A program made the translations under genes and the position numbers. 64,000 bases of DNA from Saturnia japonica (lineage: Eukaryota; Arthropoda; Insecta; Lepidoptera; Saturniidae), in assembly GCA_033032175.1 (NCBI GenBank), contig CM065334.1, positions 4,833,705-4,897,704 of the forward strand, read 5' to 3'. Numbering within the stretch: position 1 is the stretch's first letter; each line of letters opens with the position of its first letter. Of this stretch, positions 1-13,100 are shown piece after piece. Under the pieces are notes generated by a model. It was not told where the DNA came from. It made no database searches and was given only the letters and a program-made list of their open reading frames with translations.

Positions 1-641
1 TGTCGTATAACCTTTCATATTCGTTTAGTATATGCGTAGAATATATAAATATTTTAACTTGTTGTGATTTAATTTGTTAAAAAAAAAAATTCTCTTAATA
101 CATTTCCAAATCCATTTGTGCCCTTTTTAATTAATTATTTTAACTGCTCAAGTATTTTTTTTTTGTCGGTAATCTTATGATTTGTCAGAATGTAAATCTT
201 TTTGGTATTTTTATTATAGATAAATAAATAAAAAGCTGTTATTTGTTATTAGTTGTAGTAATCAAATTCTACAAAATACCTACCTGAAGCGTGTATTTTT
301 ACATATTTTTTTTTCTTGGTTCTATGGCCTTTAATCCCTGAGGGTTACCTAGCCAAGATTATTCGGCATAATCGCTTTAACATAATATGAGTAATCAAGT
401 TTTTTAATGAAAGAGGGTTAGTACTGTCAGGTTTGGACAATATATCACAACAACCTTTCTTTCTCTGTTTTCTTCCGAACACATTCCATCAATACGGGAT
501 ACATTATTTATCATATTATATACTAACATTAACTTAAAACCGATGTTTTTAACCAGAATCGTTAAATTAATTTTTAAATGTTTCAAATGATTTTTTAAAA
601 AAAATATTGTCATAAACGTCTTTTTTTTTTTTCATTTTTAG
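1..641. other. AT-rich non-coding stretch at left edge
   Basis: Long T and A runs and no coding frame that resembles a gene. The T-rich stretch at 621-639 runs into a good splice acceptor, so this is probably an intron of a gene entering from the left. Confidence 0.5.
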
Positions 642-942
642 GACGAGATGATCGTCGTCGGTGAGTTGTTTTTTTTTTTTGTTTTTTCCCATTTCGTCTT
701 TAAGTACAACCACACAACCAGTAAAGTGTTTACGTGGGAATAGTTTAAACTATTTGGTTAAAAAACGCTTAAGTCGTCAATTTTTTTCCTATTTTTAATA
801 TACCTCTTACATATTATTTATGCTTAAATCTGCTCTAATTAATTTATAAAATTGTTCTTTTGTTCTGTATAAAATCAATATTCCAAAATATATTTTTGTT
901 TATTATTACAGATCAACCGACAACGAGTCGCGGTATACCGTG
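642..942 (+). CDS. possible microexon (642-660) and following exon (912 on) of a gene entering from the left
   Basis: Positions 642-660 are a 19-nt block preceded by a T-rich tract ending TTTTTAG and followed by a consensus donor GTGAGT at 661. Positions 912 onward follow an acceptor TATTACAG. Joined, two reading frames are possible. One reads DEMIVVDQPTTSRGIP and stops at TGA 940-942, which is the end given here. The other starts RDDRRRSTDNESRYTV and stays open past 1020, where CAG is followed by GTACGC, so that exon could itself be spliced. The gene is not recognised and the phase cannot be fixed without the upstream exon. This could be chance splice-like sequence. Confidence 0.3.
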
Positions 943-3900
943 ACGCGCCATTCACAATTATATAACCCACAGATTATATTAAATCATCGAAAATCGGTCC
1001 TCGTAAAAAAAAAAAAAAATAGACAGGTACGCGTCCGATTTGAATGTAGAAGTTAAATTTTCTATAAATATCATTTAAATGTTTGTATTTGTAGTGATAA
1101 ACCACGAACTGACGCCATTTTGTTTACCTCTTTTTTTGACTTGTAGATCCGTTGCTATGTGTTTGTTAACGTAATATATTTAAAAAACATTTAGTTTTTA
1201 CTATTACTAAAGAAAAAAAAAACAATATTTTTGATTAAGAATACTGAAATTTTGTGTAAAAATATTTTGGGGTAATTTATTTTTACGTAATACAACAATT
1301 ATAAATTGGTTACTTTGATTGAGTTTTTGGCGGGATCTTGGTCTGTCGTGTGGTGATTTTTATTTTTATTAATAATTTTGCGTTATATGGCCCTATATTC
1401 TACAATGTTGGTGGCATTTTGCGTGATATAGTTTGATTATTGTGAACAAGTAAAGTAAATTGTAAATAATAATTGGAAACATGCAAAATAGACTACCCGG
1501 ACATTTTTTACGTTAGAGCAATGTTTGAAGATTGGAAAAATAGTATGATGTTACGCTTAAAGGACGGGTAGCCAGTAACCTAAACAATTAAAAATAATAG
1601 GTTACTGTCACACACGTAAACAAAGCACCAACCAACGATGCTAGTATCGTAGCCTACTCAGGATTCGTGGCGTGATCGTGTGTTTGATTCTTCGGGGAAA
1701 ACTTAATTGGTGTAGTTTGGTCTAAGACATAGCTCATCTATTGTGATAATTGTACACGTAAATAGTCAGCGGATCTGCATGTTATATTATTGGACTACCC
1801 TCTTTCCATTTTACCAAAAAATTACAAGGACGTAGCCTGATTTGAGCAATGGGGCATCCGTTTCTCCTTTCTCCCTAGCATTGTAGTAAGTCGAGTGCAG
1901 GCTGACTTCAATTGCACGCAACGGAAATACTAACATGTGTACGTAACATTTTGGTTAGAAAAAACTCAATGTTGGTATTTATCACGAAACACTTGAGAAC
2001 CTGTCAATGAAGTTTCAAATATATTTAGAGAAGGCAATACTGTAGCGAGGTATGCATAATATAAGTTTTCGTTTGTCTGGATGTGCCCCCCCCCCCTCCC
2101 CTTGAAAAAAAAGGCTACACCCTTGCAAAATGCCCAATTCCATAGTGAAATAAATATGTACTAGGAAAACGAATTTTTCAATAAAACAAAATGGTGGTCA
2201 GCGGTTAATATTGTATGAAATTATAAGACATTAGAAAAGCAATTCAAAGCAAATTTCGACATCTATTTAATTATATAACTATAGATATAATAACTTATAA
2301 TAAACTTGATTACTCAAAAACAATTTATTCAATAAACAATTTAAAAAAATATATATTTGTCATATATTTATTTTACTAAGTATTTCATTTTTCGTGAAAA
2401 ACAAGTTATCATTTAAATAACTGAAATGATATCTAAGTAAAAGGCATATCTAATTTTTATATGTTATATTTTCCTTTGATAACGTTTCGACGTTATTCAT
2501 TATATCTATATTTAATAAACTGTGGTATCTATATCTAGTAGTAAATTGTCGTATCTATGTATCTAATAAACTGTCGTATCTAAATAAAATATCGTTTACA
2601 AGTATGTAATCGTTTGCATAAAAAACTGTTAATGCTTATGTCACGAAGGTGCTGTATCGAGGCGTTTAGAGTTCATATTGAATTATGTATGACTTTTAAA
2701 AACAAAATAAGAGTACAGTAACTATGCGTAAGACAATAGTGGAGAATTACTTTGTACAATCTACCTATAAAAAAATAATTCATTTTTTTTTTAACAGTAG
2801 TTCTTGTACCTTTCTATAACATATTATATATTTTTTTCTTTTTTATATGACAAATAATAAGAAAATTACTTAAAAATAAAAGTGTTTTACGAAATCTATT
2901 TTAGTGTTTAATAAAAGAATTCAAAATATGTGCAGTAAACCAGTTTACTGCTGGGCAAAACAAATTGGAATTAAGTATTTATAATTAAATTAAAATAAAG
3001 TTACCCACACGAAATTTATATAGGCAGAACGAAAAATTAAGTTTTGTAAAGTAGGGTTGCCACTCGTACTAAAATATCGTACCTATCTGATATTTTGTTT
3101 TACGCTGGTTATAAAAAATTGGTCCTTAAAGCATATTCACATTTCCTCAATTCTCTGTCCTTGTAATAAAAAAAAATACATAACCTGTTTAAATTTTTTA
3201 TATTGACATATTTTTGACTAATCCATATATAAGTTCTCTATAATGGCAACCCTAATTGTAGAAAATGTACATCATTGTAAAGATTTCCCGTTACAATGTT
3301 TTTTTTTTTTTTCATGATTTTTAAAGGAATCGAGTTTAATATGTTAGTGTTCTGGAGTTTAGAAGGGCATTCCTTTTAAAGGTTATCTCGAAAGATCGCG
3401 TGTAACGGTCGATTTTTATAAATATAAAAAGTAGAGGTAAATCAGGTTGGAGACGGTTTTTGCGTTTATTAATTAAACACAGTGATTTAATTATATATCG
3501 ATAAATATATTTTTTTGCACAATAAAACAAGTAAAATTAATTGACATTGTATCCATTTACTAAATTCATTATGTTACACTTCCGTCACATGATTCAGTCA
3601 CTAAACGCGCCTAAAAAAGTAAAACTTCAAAATTGCTTAATAAAAGTGCTCAAAAGTTCGACAAAACGCTCGGCTTATGAGTATATTGTTTTAAAATGCT
3701 CACTGTAATCGCGTCCATACATACTTACGTTACTTTATTTATACATATATTAATTTATGAAGTATACATATTAAGTTTTGCAAAATTCTTTTGACGTCTT
3801 GATACTTTAATAATGGTATTATTATTTAATGAACAAGCTATTATATTAAACTCCCTGCCTTAAGTTCCGACTACACGACTTGTGCGATAGTTCAGAATTT

Positions 3901-4498
3901 CCCTGGTTACAAAAAATTGTGCCGATTAATGGACGCATGTTATGTACGTTGCTTTTAATAAAACCGCATCGAAACATGATCGTGTAGCCGTAGCATTACA
4001 TACTTATTTATTTAAAATGTTTTGGTCAAAACTAACATTGGTTGATATTTAATTAAAGTTTATATTTTACTAAAGCTGTTGTTATTTCTTTTATCATTCT
4101 TTTAGAAGTGAAAACTTGATTGGAAATTCGGTGAAACGAAAAAGACACTAAAAACAAACTATCACACATCTATAGGATTTAGCCTGCGAGAGAATGAGAA
4201 AGAATATGTTATATACGATTAATGCAAGTCCTGATTTTCACGACTATGGTCGTAATCTGGTGACTGGCGGTGTGACGACCAGAATTGTACGCACTATTTG
4301 ATGTACTAGTGGTTTGATTCCCGCTGATTTGGGATTTTTAATCTATATTCTTTTTATAGTTTTTGTTAATAAAGTTACGAAAATAAGTATTTTGTTATTA
4401 ATTATTATTATATAAAAATAAACAAATTAAAAATTTATTCAATTCTAGGTACTGATTAATTCTAAACGTCACAACGTTTCAACTAGATGGTATGTATT
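943..4498. other. AT-rich intergenic DNA, no gene seen
   Basis: Possible 3' UTR followed by AT-rich sequence. Short imperfect direct repeats of a 'gtatctatatctaataaactg' type lie at about 2490-2590. A short match to the 'gcgggatcttg…gtggttttta' repeat family, also seen near 61.2 kb, lies at about 1330-1360. A C-run (2087-2095) and a tRNA-B-box-like string near 4309-4322 were noted. No coding region is supported. Confidence 0.5.
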
Positions 4499-5170
4499 CT
4501 AAGGCTGAAATCTATAGCGCGTACTCAATCTTAGCTCAGACTTGAGTTCCGAAATTGAAATTTATAATCGCAAGTTTAGCATTAGTTCAGCTTTGCCTGA
4601 GTAAAGTGCAAGTCATTGAATTCGACGACTTACAGAAAACTTGGGTTTTATACGACAAAAAAAATTAGCATATTAGTGACCTAACAGTGATTTTATACAC
4701 TTTTTAAATATCTGTATTGCTTGACTCTTATCGGCTACTATATAGAAATGAATGTTTTTATTACGTACGCGTTCTGTTATTGTTATTGTTTGTAGTTGTT
4801 TTTCGTTATTGGTTTCAAACTTTAATCTTTTTATTTTATGTACGAATAATCTGTCATTTTTACTTTAAAGCAAGTTGAATATTATACAATTACACAATTT
4901 AAGTTCTATTTTAAATAGCTATTTTAATTTTCTATACATAATACGTGATTAATTTATTTGTTTGAGTTGAAGAAATTTAACGGTCCAGATGCGGTATCGA
5001 AACGTTAATTGACAGTTACCAGACACTTCCTCAGAGATAAGCTTAAACTTGGCGTAACTCGACTATAAATAATTCTAAAGATAAGATTGCGCTGAGTAAA
5101 TTCTTAGCGAAGTTTAAGCTAAACTAAGGCTGAGCTAAGATTAAGTACGCTCTATAGATTTCAGCCTTAG
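4499..5170. repeat. terminal-inverted-repeat element (MITE), 672 bp
   Basis: The left end reads ctaaggctgaaatctatag and the right end is its reverse complement; with few mismatches the arms match for about 45 bp (4499-4543 against 5126-5170). The interior has no transposase frame. A target-site duplication is not obvious, so the superfamily is unassigned. Confidence 0.7.
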
Positions 5171-5840
5171 TGTACGGCCTTACTAGGCGGCCAGTGAGTT
5201 CTAGCTATTGTACGTAAATTCTAGATACCGCACGCACTTAACGACAAGCGGCCAGCAAGATCTTGAGCAACACACACATTGCAAGAGACCAGCCTAGCCG
5301 TGGCCGTCGATTTCAGTGGATTTCTTTGTATTTTATAAGTGCGCACGCATTAGCCGATACAGCCAGTACTGTTCACACGGGGTGTATGAATCTTCAATAC
5401 GATGTCTGGCCACAAAAATTCCGATACCGAATGGTTTAAACAGAAATTGAATTAAGAGGAATGTGGGATATGTCGTCGAGTGATTATTTTAGTTGTAATT
5501 ATATCAAGTATCTGATAAAACGTACTTGACTTTCTCAAATAATTTGATACCTAAGTAAAGGTGCACCCAATATTTTTTTTTTTACTTTTTCTTCTGCTTA
5601 ATTACATACACAAGCACAGCCATACGCTTTTCAACGTCCATTTGAAAGCAGCCCGTGTAGTCAACTGAGAATTCTTGGCCGCTAAATGCGTTTGTAGGCT
5701 AACGCTGAACCCAATTTTCTATTTTTTTATAATTATATACATACATTTTGTAAAACATTTCATTATTTTTAACATAGAAATTGAAAAAAGTTTCCAATCC
5801 AAAAAAATCCAATAATTTAGTGTCAAAAAAGGTACATTAG
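5171..5840. other. intergenic DNA, nothing recognised
   Basis: No coding frame or clear repeat boundary. It holds the 3' flank of the small membrane-protein gene that lies on the minus strand just to the right. Confidence 0.4.
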
Positions 5841-6239
5841 TCATTTTACATCTCTGGAAATTTTGATTTTGTTTGGTATAGTATATTTATTGTTGGGCTT
5901 AAAATAAGCAAATCCACAGTAAAATATCAATAACATTATGAAAAATAAACATAGGTAAATACTTATTCTCATTAAATATTCATGCGCCTGAACCAAGTTT
6001 TCGGGTTCTGTGATAACAACTGGTTTAACTGCGTCAGTGTCGTAGATTCTTTCTACAAATTCCATTTTTCTTACCGCTCTCTTGGTACGACGTTTGGCTA
6101 TACTTTTTCTCTGTGTTCTGTCAACATTTTTTGTAATGTAAGCTCCGTCTATATCTAATTTGTACCAAGACTTGTGTTTGTTAAATGTTACGTTGTCGAA
6201 CCGATATTTGTGTACGTAAGTTTGGTTTGTCTGATCCAT
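5841..6239 (-). CDS. intronless 132-residue single-pass membrane protein, function unknown
   Basis: A complete frame of 132 codons from ATG at 6239 to a stop at 5841, far longer than chance frames in this AT-rich DNA and with a balanced composition. Residues 1-60 are polar. Residues about 43-60 are very basic (RKSIAKRRTKRAVRKM). Residues about 92-113 form one strongly hydrophobic segment (ISIYLCLFFIMLLIFYCGFAYF with its flanks), followed by about 20 polar, lysine-rich residues. There is no N-terminal signal peptide, so this looks like a tail-anchored or type II protein with a cytosolic basic domain. I do not recognise a family. No neighbour suggests a role: the nearest gene is MEMO1, 4 kb away. 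It could be a lineage-specific gene, a retrocopy, or a long chance frame. Confidence 0.5.
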   Translation of the reverse strand: MDQTNQTYVHKYRFDNVTFNKHKSWYKLDIDGAYITKNVDRTQRKSIAKRRTKRAVRKMEFVERIYDTDAVKPVVITEPENLVQAHEYLMRISIYLCLFFIMLLIFYCGFAYFKPNNKYTIPNKIKISRDVK

Positions 6240-6445
6240 AATATAATTTGCAGGGAATTTTGTGATATACTGAAAATATGTTTTGAAAGGTTTGTGTTAC
6301 ACGAAATTTTTTTAATAGTTTGTCAATTTGACATAATTAGAGGTTTTAATATTCAGAAAGTCGATTTTAAGTGTGGCCAGTAATGTTTTTTATAGCTTGA
6401 GTTGGCAACTATTTTTCGCTTGTCTATAGTAATTTTTATTTGTCT

Positions 6446-6640
6446 CTGGTCTATAGTATTTTTCCAGGACACGCTTTAAAGCATGCAATGAACGAGCTAC
6501 AGAAGATCGTAGCTAAATAACTGAGTGTTATGTTCCTGCGGTGAGTAAGTGTTCCAGAGCTCCTTCCGTCGCGTCTATAGGCTATGGTACGGTAGCCGCT
6601 TATCATCACGCGGATCGTATGCTTTTTTGCCACCTTAGTT
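6446..6640. repeat. dispersed LINE-tail-like repeat copy
   Basis: Contains blocks such as agaagatcgtagc, gttatgttcctgcgg and atggtacggtagccgctta. The same blocks recur in fragments at about 32.37-32.53, 35.08-35.18, 38.98-39.10, 51.93-52.07 and 60.20-60.40 kb, so this is a multicopy family. No intact protein frame. Confidence 0.55.
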
Positions 6641-8671
6641 GAATAAAAAAGGAAAGACCAAGTATATTTGTTATTTCGTCTCTTCTACTTATCCTCTTGA
6701 GAAAGACGGCATAACAATAGAGATACAGAATGCCCAAGAGATGACACTACGTTTGTAATTTAAGTACTAGCTGTGCGAAGCGGTTTCACCCGCGTACAAT
6801 TTAAAAGAAATCACTGGTTAATAATTTTACTTCACTATAGACAATATTTCTATCGGGCTGCCGGGGTTATGCGTCACATTCATACGGCTCCTTCGTGCCA
6901 CTTACTACAATAGAACCGAGCCGAGTGTTGAATTACATAATTCAATTTTCCATTATCTCCGTAACTACTTATGCGTTTAAATAACATCCTATAAAGGGCA
7001 AAGTTTATCTTTATTAAATTGTCTTGACGATGAAGTAACTTTCATTAATTAGGGTTAATATGCCATGCCTAAAAATTATAATGCTCATAAATCACTTTTT
7101 AATTTTCAACAAAACTTTGTCACAAAATACCTTTTTGTGGCGTATGTATAATAGATAGACATTTATGGTATAGCGGATTTTTTTCTGAAGACCAATATAT
7201 TTGTAGAACATTGTATTTAGATATCATTAACCATTACACCAACGTACGCGGATAACGCAGTTCGGGAGGTTTACCACTTCTGACTTACTTAAGAAAAATC
7301 AATATTCAAAGCTATTTGCGAGTTGTAGCTTAATGTTAGGTCTATATTATTCCTCGTGAGTCTCTTAACACGCGAGTCAGCACCGTTCTTAGTGTGTTTA
7401 CAAGGTTCAAATCCTGGTAAGTAATATCTCTGTAAAACAATCCTATGTAACCAACCACATTGAGCGATGAATTTTCAAAAATCCTTTCTTCATCATTCTT
7501 TGATCGCGGCGCACTAAATTCTATTTGAGTGTACTGTATTTGCGATTTTATACTAAAATTATATTGTGATCAGCTATATAGATTACATGTCTCCGGATCA
7601 GTGTGAAGGGCTATGGAGACAATACTGGATATGGAAATTTGGCACATACCTCGTGCCGTTTTGCGGTTTCACCTGGCTAGCCGGTTAGGTGGTTGTCTCC
7701 GACGTACTGCACAAATTGTACTCCGTCAAAACATTGACGGACACTAAAGTCAATGTACGGAGCGAGCGATCTTTGCTATTACCGTACCAACTGAATCGAG
7801 CAAAAAAATCATATCTCATGTAGCGCGGCAAAATCTTTCGTTCATCGTCTTGCATGCATGCGCCAAGGGAAGGGAAATAAGCGGAGATGGAAACAGTCAC
7901 GAACTGATCACAATATCGCGGTAAGTTTAAAACTATATATAAAAGCGGCGCAACCATTCATCTTCTAATGATTTATTAGTTAAGAAAATCACTTATCTAA
8001 ATAAATAAAAATAAAACAACCATATAGTAGCAAATAAAATTTTAATATTTGAGACTTTTATATTATAATTTAAACAATAAATGCTTTTTTGAGACCGAAA
8101 TTATAATCTTGATACTTGATAGTATAAGGACAAACAACTTCCAATTATTAATTTAAAAAATTACGGATGGCATATTTTTTATTTAGAAAACGTTGAGATA
8201 AATACCATGTATTATACTGAACTACAATTGGTACAATAGAAGCTAAATTTGACACATTACAAAATATTATAAGAATAATTGGTGGCCACTATAATCAATC
8301 ATTCAATAATAATCAATCGATTAGCACTGGCAAGTTAACATTTCTTTACTTTTTTAATATCTGTCATATATAGTTTTGAGATTGTTGGCGCGCAAGCATT
8401 TGCCAGTATCAATGTCGAATGTAACTTTTTAGATGTCGTCAACTATTTATAAGTTATATGTCTATGTTATATTTTCATTAAAAAAGGAAGACACAATACA
8501 AACTCATACATTGTACAAAAAATGACAAACATTAAACTAAATATAATATATATTTTTCAAATATATTTTAGACTTTCTTTAAAGAAAGTTGAGATAAACT
8601 GACTTCAAGTCATAATATACGAAACAATATGTCTAAGTTTAACAATAATTTTTATATTTTTTACATATATT
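6641..8671. other. intergenic DNA with repeat fragments
   Basis: At about 6766 the head of the commonest dispersed repeat appears (ctagctgtgcgaagcgg). Around 7375-7425 a B-box-like ggttcaaatcc suggests a decayed tRNA-derived SINE. A 90-codon minus-strand frame at 7685-7957 is not supported as a gene. The remainder is AT-rich and unrecognised. Confidence 0.4.
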
Positions 8672-9411
8672 CCCAGTTAGCAAATGACCAATATTTGACA
8701 TCACCCATACATGAAATGTAACATTTATGTAAATATGACATATATGATATGAATGTGATATCAAACTAAGGTAGTGTTCACCGAGTAATAATCATAGATA
8801 TAATATAATATAATTTACTATATTTTATAGAATTACACTTTTGTGATGGCTAATAAAAGTCAAGTGATTGCATCATTGTAAAAAATTCTTATCCCGGGGC
8901 GATAAGCTACGTGGGACGGTTTTTAGAGACATTTAGAGAGCAGAAAAGTTTAAATTTACATTTGTAACACAACAATCTTAGCATGCGAATGGGATTACCG
9001 TACCCCGAGTATAAATTATAAGTGTAATTTAGATTTGAACTTGCAATAGTAAAATCTCGACGCCAAAATAATGTAACCAAATTCAACGTAAATAAGCCAT
9101 TAAAATTTAATAATGTGAATAAACAGAACAATCTATATTCAAAAGAATAATAATATAATAAGTACCTACATATAAGTCACGATAAATGTCTTCTCCTTCG
9201 ATAAGGTCACAACCTGAAAACTATTAATTATCGACATTAACGTATCTACGTATCTTTACATTGATAGGAGAAGGGTAAGGGGCAAGGATGAGGAAGGGTA
9301 AGCCCAGTGAACACGTTACCTTAGTTAGACATCACATTTCCGTCATAATTACATAATCTTGACACATGTTATGTCCCGATGATGTCAAATATAGGTCATA
9401 TATTCACTAGG
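8672..9411. repeat. element with long (~100 bp) imperfect inverted termini
   Basis: The left arm (about 8672-8785) contains atatttgacatcaccc, gtgatatcaaactaagg and gtgttcac. The right arm (about 9310-9411) is its inverted counterpart with gtgttcactgg, ctaactaagg and gacatcat. Arms of about 100 bp flank about 520 bp without coding capacity. Probably a non-autonomous DNA transposon; no clear target duplication. Confidence 0.6.
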
Positions 9412-10068
9412 AGGGAAGGGTTGGATTAGCCATAATATAGCAGAAGTAGCATATGCTACGAGCCCTACATGTAGTAGAAAAGTAAAATGCCTATGTGTGG
9501 GACTACAAGTTGAACGATAATTGTTTTGTGTAATGTTTACATTTGGTAACATTATTGCTACAAGTCTCGAGCTGGCTTAATCCGCCTCCAATTCTGGTTT
9601 ATGGACCCGTAACCCAATTTTGGGTTGGTATACCAATATCCTAAAGTGTGCACAAAACATTTCTGTAAAAGCCAAGGCCCAGGACAGTATGAACCATAAA
9701 CAAACCCAAAAAAAATGTCACTTATTGTGTACAAGTCTATAAATATCTAATAATTTAATTATTATTTTTTGTATTATTTTTCTTTTTCAATATTTCTACT
9801 ATGCTATCCTTACAACTAATATTATATAAAATAATACAAAAACCTCCGAGGATTATTTAAATGACGAAGAAGTCAGTATACAAAAGCTCTGTTTATATGT
9901 AACTTATTAATTAGAGAAGGGTATTTTGGGTAATCGTCAAGTATTGCCTAGATTTAAAACTTTTACGAAATACAAATACACGTACATAAGGATAACTCGA
10001 TGCTCGTTTGAAATCGCCAAACATCGACCTTGCACGGTAAGTCCAATTAAATAATTTTCAAACAAGTA
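9412..10068. other. 3' flank of MEMO1, nothing recognised
   Basis: AT-rich sequence with no coding frame. It separates the inverted-terminus element from the MEMO1 polyadenylation region. Confidence 0.4.
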
Positions 10069-10074
10069 TTTAAT
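10069..10074 (-). terminator. candidate poly(A) signal of MEMO1
   Basis: ATTAAA on the minus strand, about 115 nt downstream of the MEMO1 stop codon, in a T-rich context. This is the common variant of the polyadenylation hexamer. Position and sequence fit, but no other evidence is available. Confidence 0.4.
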
Positions 10075-10186
10075 TTTTTTTTCCATTATTACAATTTCTT
10101 TTTATATTTAGGTAATACTCGACTACCCATGGTTATAAGTAAATTTAACGCTACCTTCAACAGCGACGCGAGTAAATCAGTACTAT

Positions 10187-13100
10187 TTACTCGAAGACGA
10201 GCGATGCGCTCGCGTACGAAACGGACGAGTCGTTCGGATACAAGCACTGCGACGACTGCGCGTACTTGAGAAATTTCATCGACATCTTTGGAGCGTTCGA
10301 TTGCTTCTGTAGTTTCGCTATAGCCTGAAACGAAACATGTCTCACTACATCTCAACCTTGCCAACTATTATGAATAAAACTCGATGACAATATTTATACC
10401 AATAAAAATATCACTAATATTTATTATGTTTTCTGTTACAAATGTTCGTAAAAACATTCTTGATGCAGCTTGTTCGCTGTGACTACACTGTTAGCCTGAG
10501 GGGTCCTAGAACTAGAGCCGCTGCATATCTTTACCGATCCCGTTGATAAGATCGAGGAAATAAACAAATACTACAAACAGAGCGTCCACGCCAGCGAAAC
10601 CACCGGTCCCCTCCGTAGGGGGCGGTCGGCTAACTTCGCTCCCGCACACGATTAAGTGACCCGTTCCTCGATTTGAAACCCTTGCGCCTGGCAACCACCC
10701 GCGGGATATAAGCGACACTGTACACTTACACTTAGCTACCGACATACATCATTACACACCAATATTTTCATACATACGTGTACATCACATATGTACACAG
10801 GTTCTGTAAGCACCCTTGCGGGCTGGTTGCCTACGCTTTCGCGGCTGAGTGTCTTAAGCGCTCGCCTCCAAGCCCGGTAAAGCTGAAAAAGACATCAGCA
10901 GCTCTGTTTTTGGATAGGACCCCTCAGGCTAACAGTAAGGTCAGATCGAAAAAAGAAAAGAGCCGCTGATGGCTTTTAACGCTTTACTGCGGCTTGGGGA
11001 CCCGAACCTTGGCTTGGGCGATTGCAACTAAGTCGCCATCTGACTAATTCCCTATCCGTAGAATATTCGAGTTAAACTAACACACATCAATTCATGTCCC
11101 TTCCTCCTGGGAGGAAGGAAGGTACATGTGTATGTGTATTTAGTAATCTGTAAACATGGTCGAAACTAACTATCCAAAAACCTTTACAGAACCCATGTAC
11201 CTGTGTGGTGTGCACACCTGTGTATAATGAACATACTGTGTGTAATCATGTATGTGGATAGCTAGTGAATGCAAATGCGCGAGCGGCTGCAAGGCTCAAG
11301 GGCTCCACACCGAGGGAACGGACCTAGGCTGGAGTTGCCACAAGAGAGGGAGGACATGACGGGTTGAACTGTGCCAACCTCCCACGCTATTTTTAACCTC
11401 GCCCTGTGCCTCGCAGTCACATGTTCGACAGCGACGCTGCGGGACATCGCTTAGCCAATGAGCACGCTGTTATGTGCGAATACTCTCGACGGAATAAGAC
11501 ACCTAGCGTTTGCTAATTTTATGGGCCGCCGAACTAAAAAAAGCCGAAAAAAAGTCCTCCATGGCAAAAAGAAGCCTTTGATTTTGAAGCTATTTGATGA
11601 GGGTATCAGTTTTTTTGACCTCTGCATGCTCGTGACTTATTGCGCTTGCGCCACACTAGCGACGCGTAGTATAGCGACCTGTGTACATGTATACGCATAT
11701 ACACACTAATACATTGTATATACTCGACTGTATCATATGCGTATTTGACTTTTTGGATGGGTATAATCTTGTGATTTCACGCCAGACATGCTGTAATAGC
11801 TGTTTACAAAATATGAAATTTAAATAATTCAGACTATAATTGATTTAAAAATTCATTTATGAGTTTTCATATCTGTTTTTTTTTTTCAATACGAACTATC
11901 AGCGATATCTGTACCAGGATTTAATTAGACTAGTCAACCATCCCTGCTAATTTTTAGGATCATTATAACACTTTTGCACAGCTGAGCCACCATTCGTTTC
12001 CAGTTAATACAATTATATTATTTTTTTAATTTTACCTGCAAGAGCACGCCGATAGGATGACGCCCGCAGATAGTATTTCCGTATTTGTTCAAGTATTCGG
12101 TGAAAGCGTTAGGATCCATCTTCTCAATTATATTCATACCCTGGAACAGAGCCATCTCGTCTACGTATATTTGTGGTAACGAGTAACACGCTGACATAGT
12201 CACTCGCATCCATTGATTTGGCTTACTAATGTGGAAAAAAGTTTTTGTCACGAAAAAAAAAGTGTCCGACCCGACCGACACCAATAAAATAAACATACAT
12301 ATATGTATATAGGATTTTAAAAACTATGACAGTCGTGGAATTGGCTCATCTGTATGACAAGTTACGCTATGTTGGCACGTACAGTACGAGTGGTCGATGC
12401 TTGGAGCCCTGTTGATTGAGTTTTTATTTTTATATTTTAAAAACAAAATGTTATGTATATGTTGTGTACTCCAATTAATAACATACGCATCTGGTAACCT
12501 ACTTATATATAATTACAATAACACTGATTAACGTGTAATGTTGTTGGAGTACCTCATAAGCTAAAATCCATAAAACCGTTTAGGCTACAGAGCGTCCCAA
12601 AGAAATAGACATACATACACACATATTCGTGAAAAATATAACCCTATTTTCGCAGTCTAGCAAAAAAAAGTACATATACAACAATACATTAAAAAAAAAC
12701 CACTTCAATGATTTTGAAGAGTTTCATTGTGTATCTTCTAAGTTGAAGGTCAATTGGCAATGAAAATGGAATTTATTTACAAGTGTCAATAAGCCGTATG
12801 CTTATTTGCCACCATTGTAGTATAAAAAAGAGAAATGCAGCCCAATATTGTGTACTTTCCAGTTAAGAAATCACCACCTAATAGTTGTATATAAAAGTAG
12901 ACAATTAGGATCACAGACCTGCCTGTCCAGCCACTCGATGCTCTGATGTATCTGTCCTCGGCTTGAATCTTTCCACGTGTACCGGAACCGGTTGCCCCAG
13001 TGGCAGAAGTCAGTCGATATCACCAGCAAGTTCTGCGGGTCCGCCAAGTATGGAGCAAGGATCGAGCCGTATCTGTATAGAATACAAGCTAACCCTTCAA

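Noticed and set aside
7375..7425. tRNA-like B box (ggttcaaatcc)
   Set aside because: No matching A box or stems; a SINE remnant at best.
7685..7957. 90-codon minus-strand frame (ends ETTT)
   Set aside because: No domain, signal or splice structure; probably a repeat-derived or chance frame.
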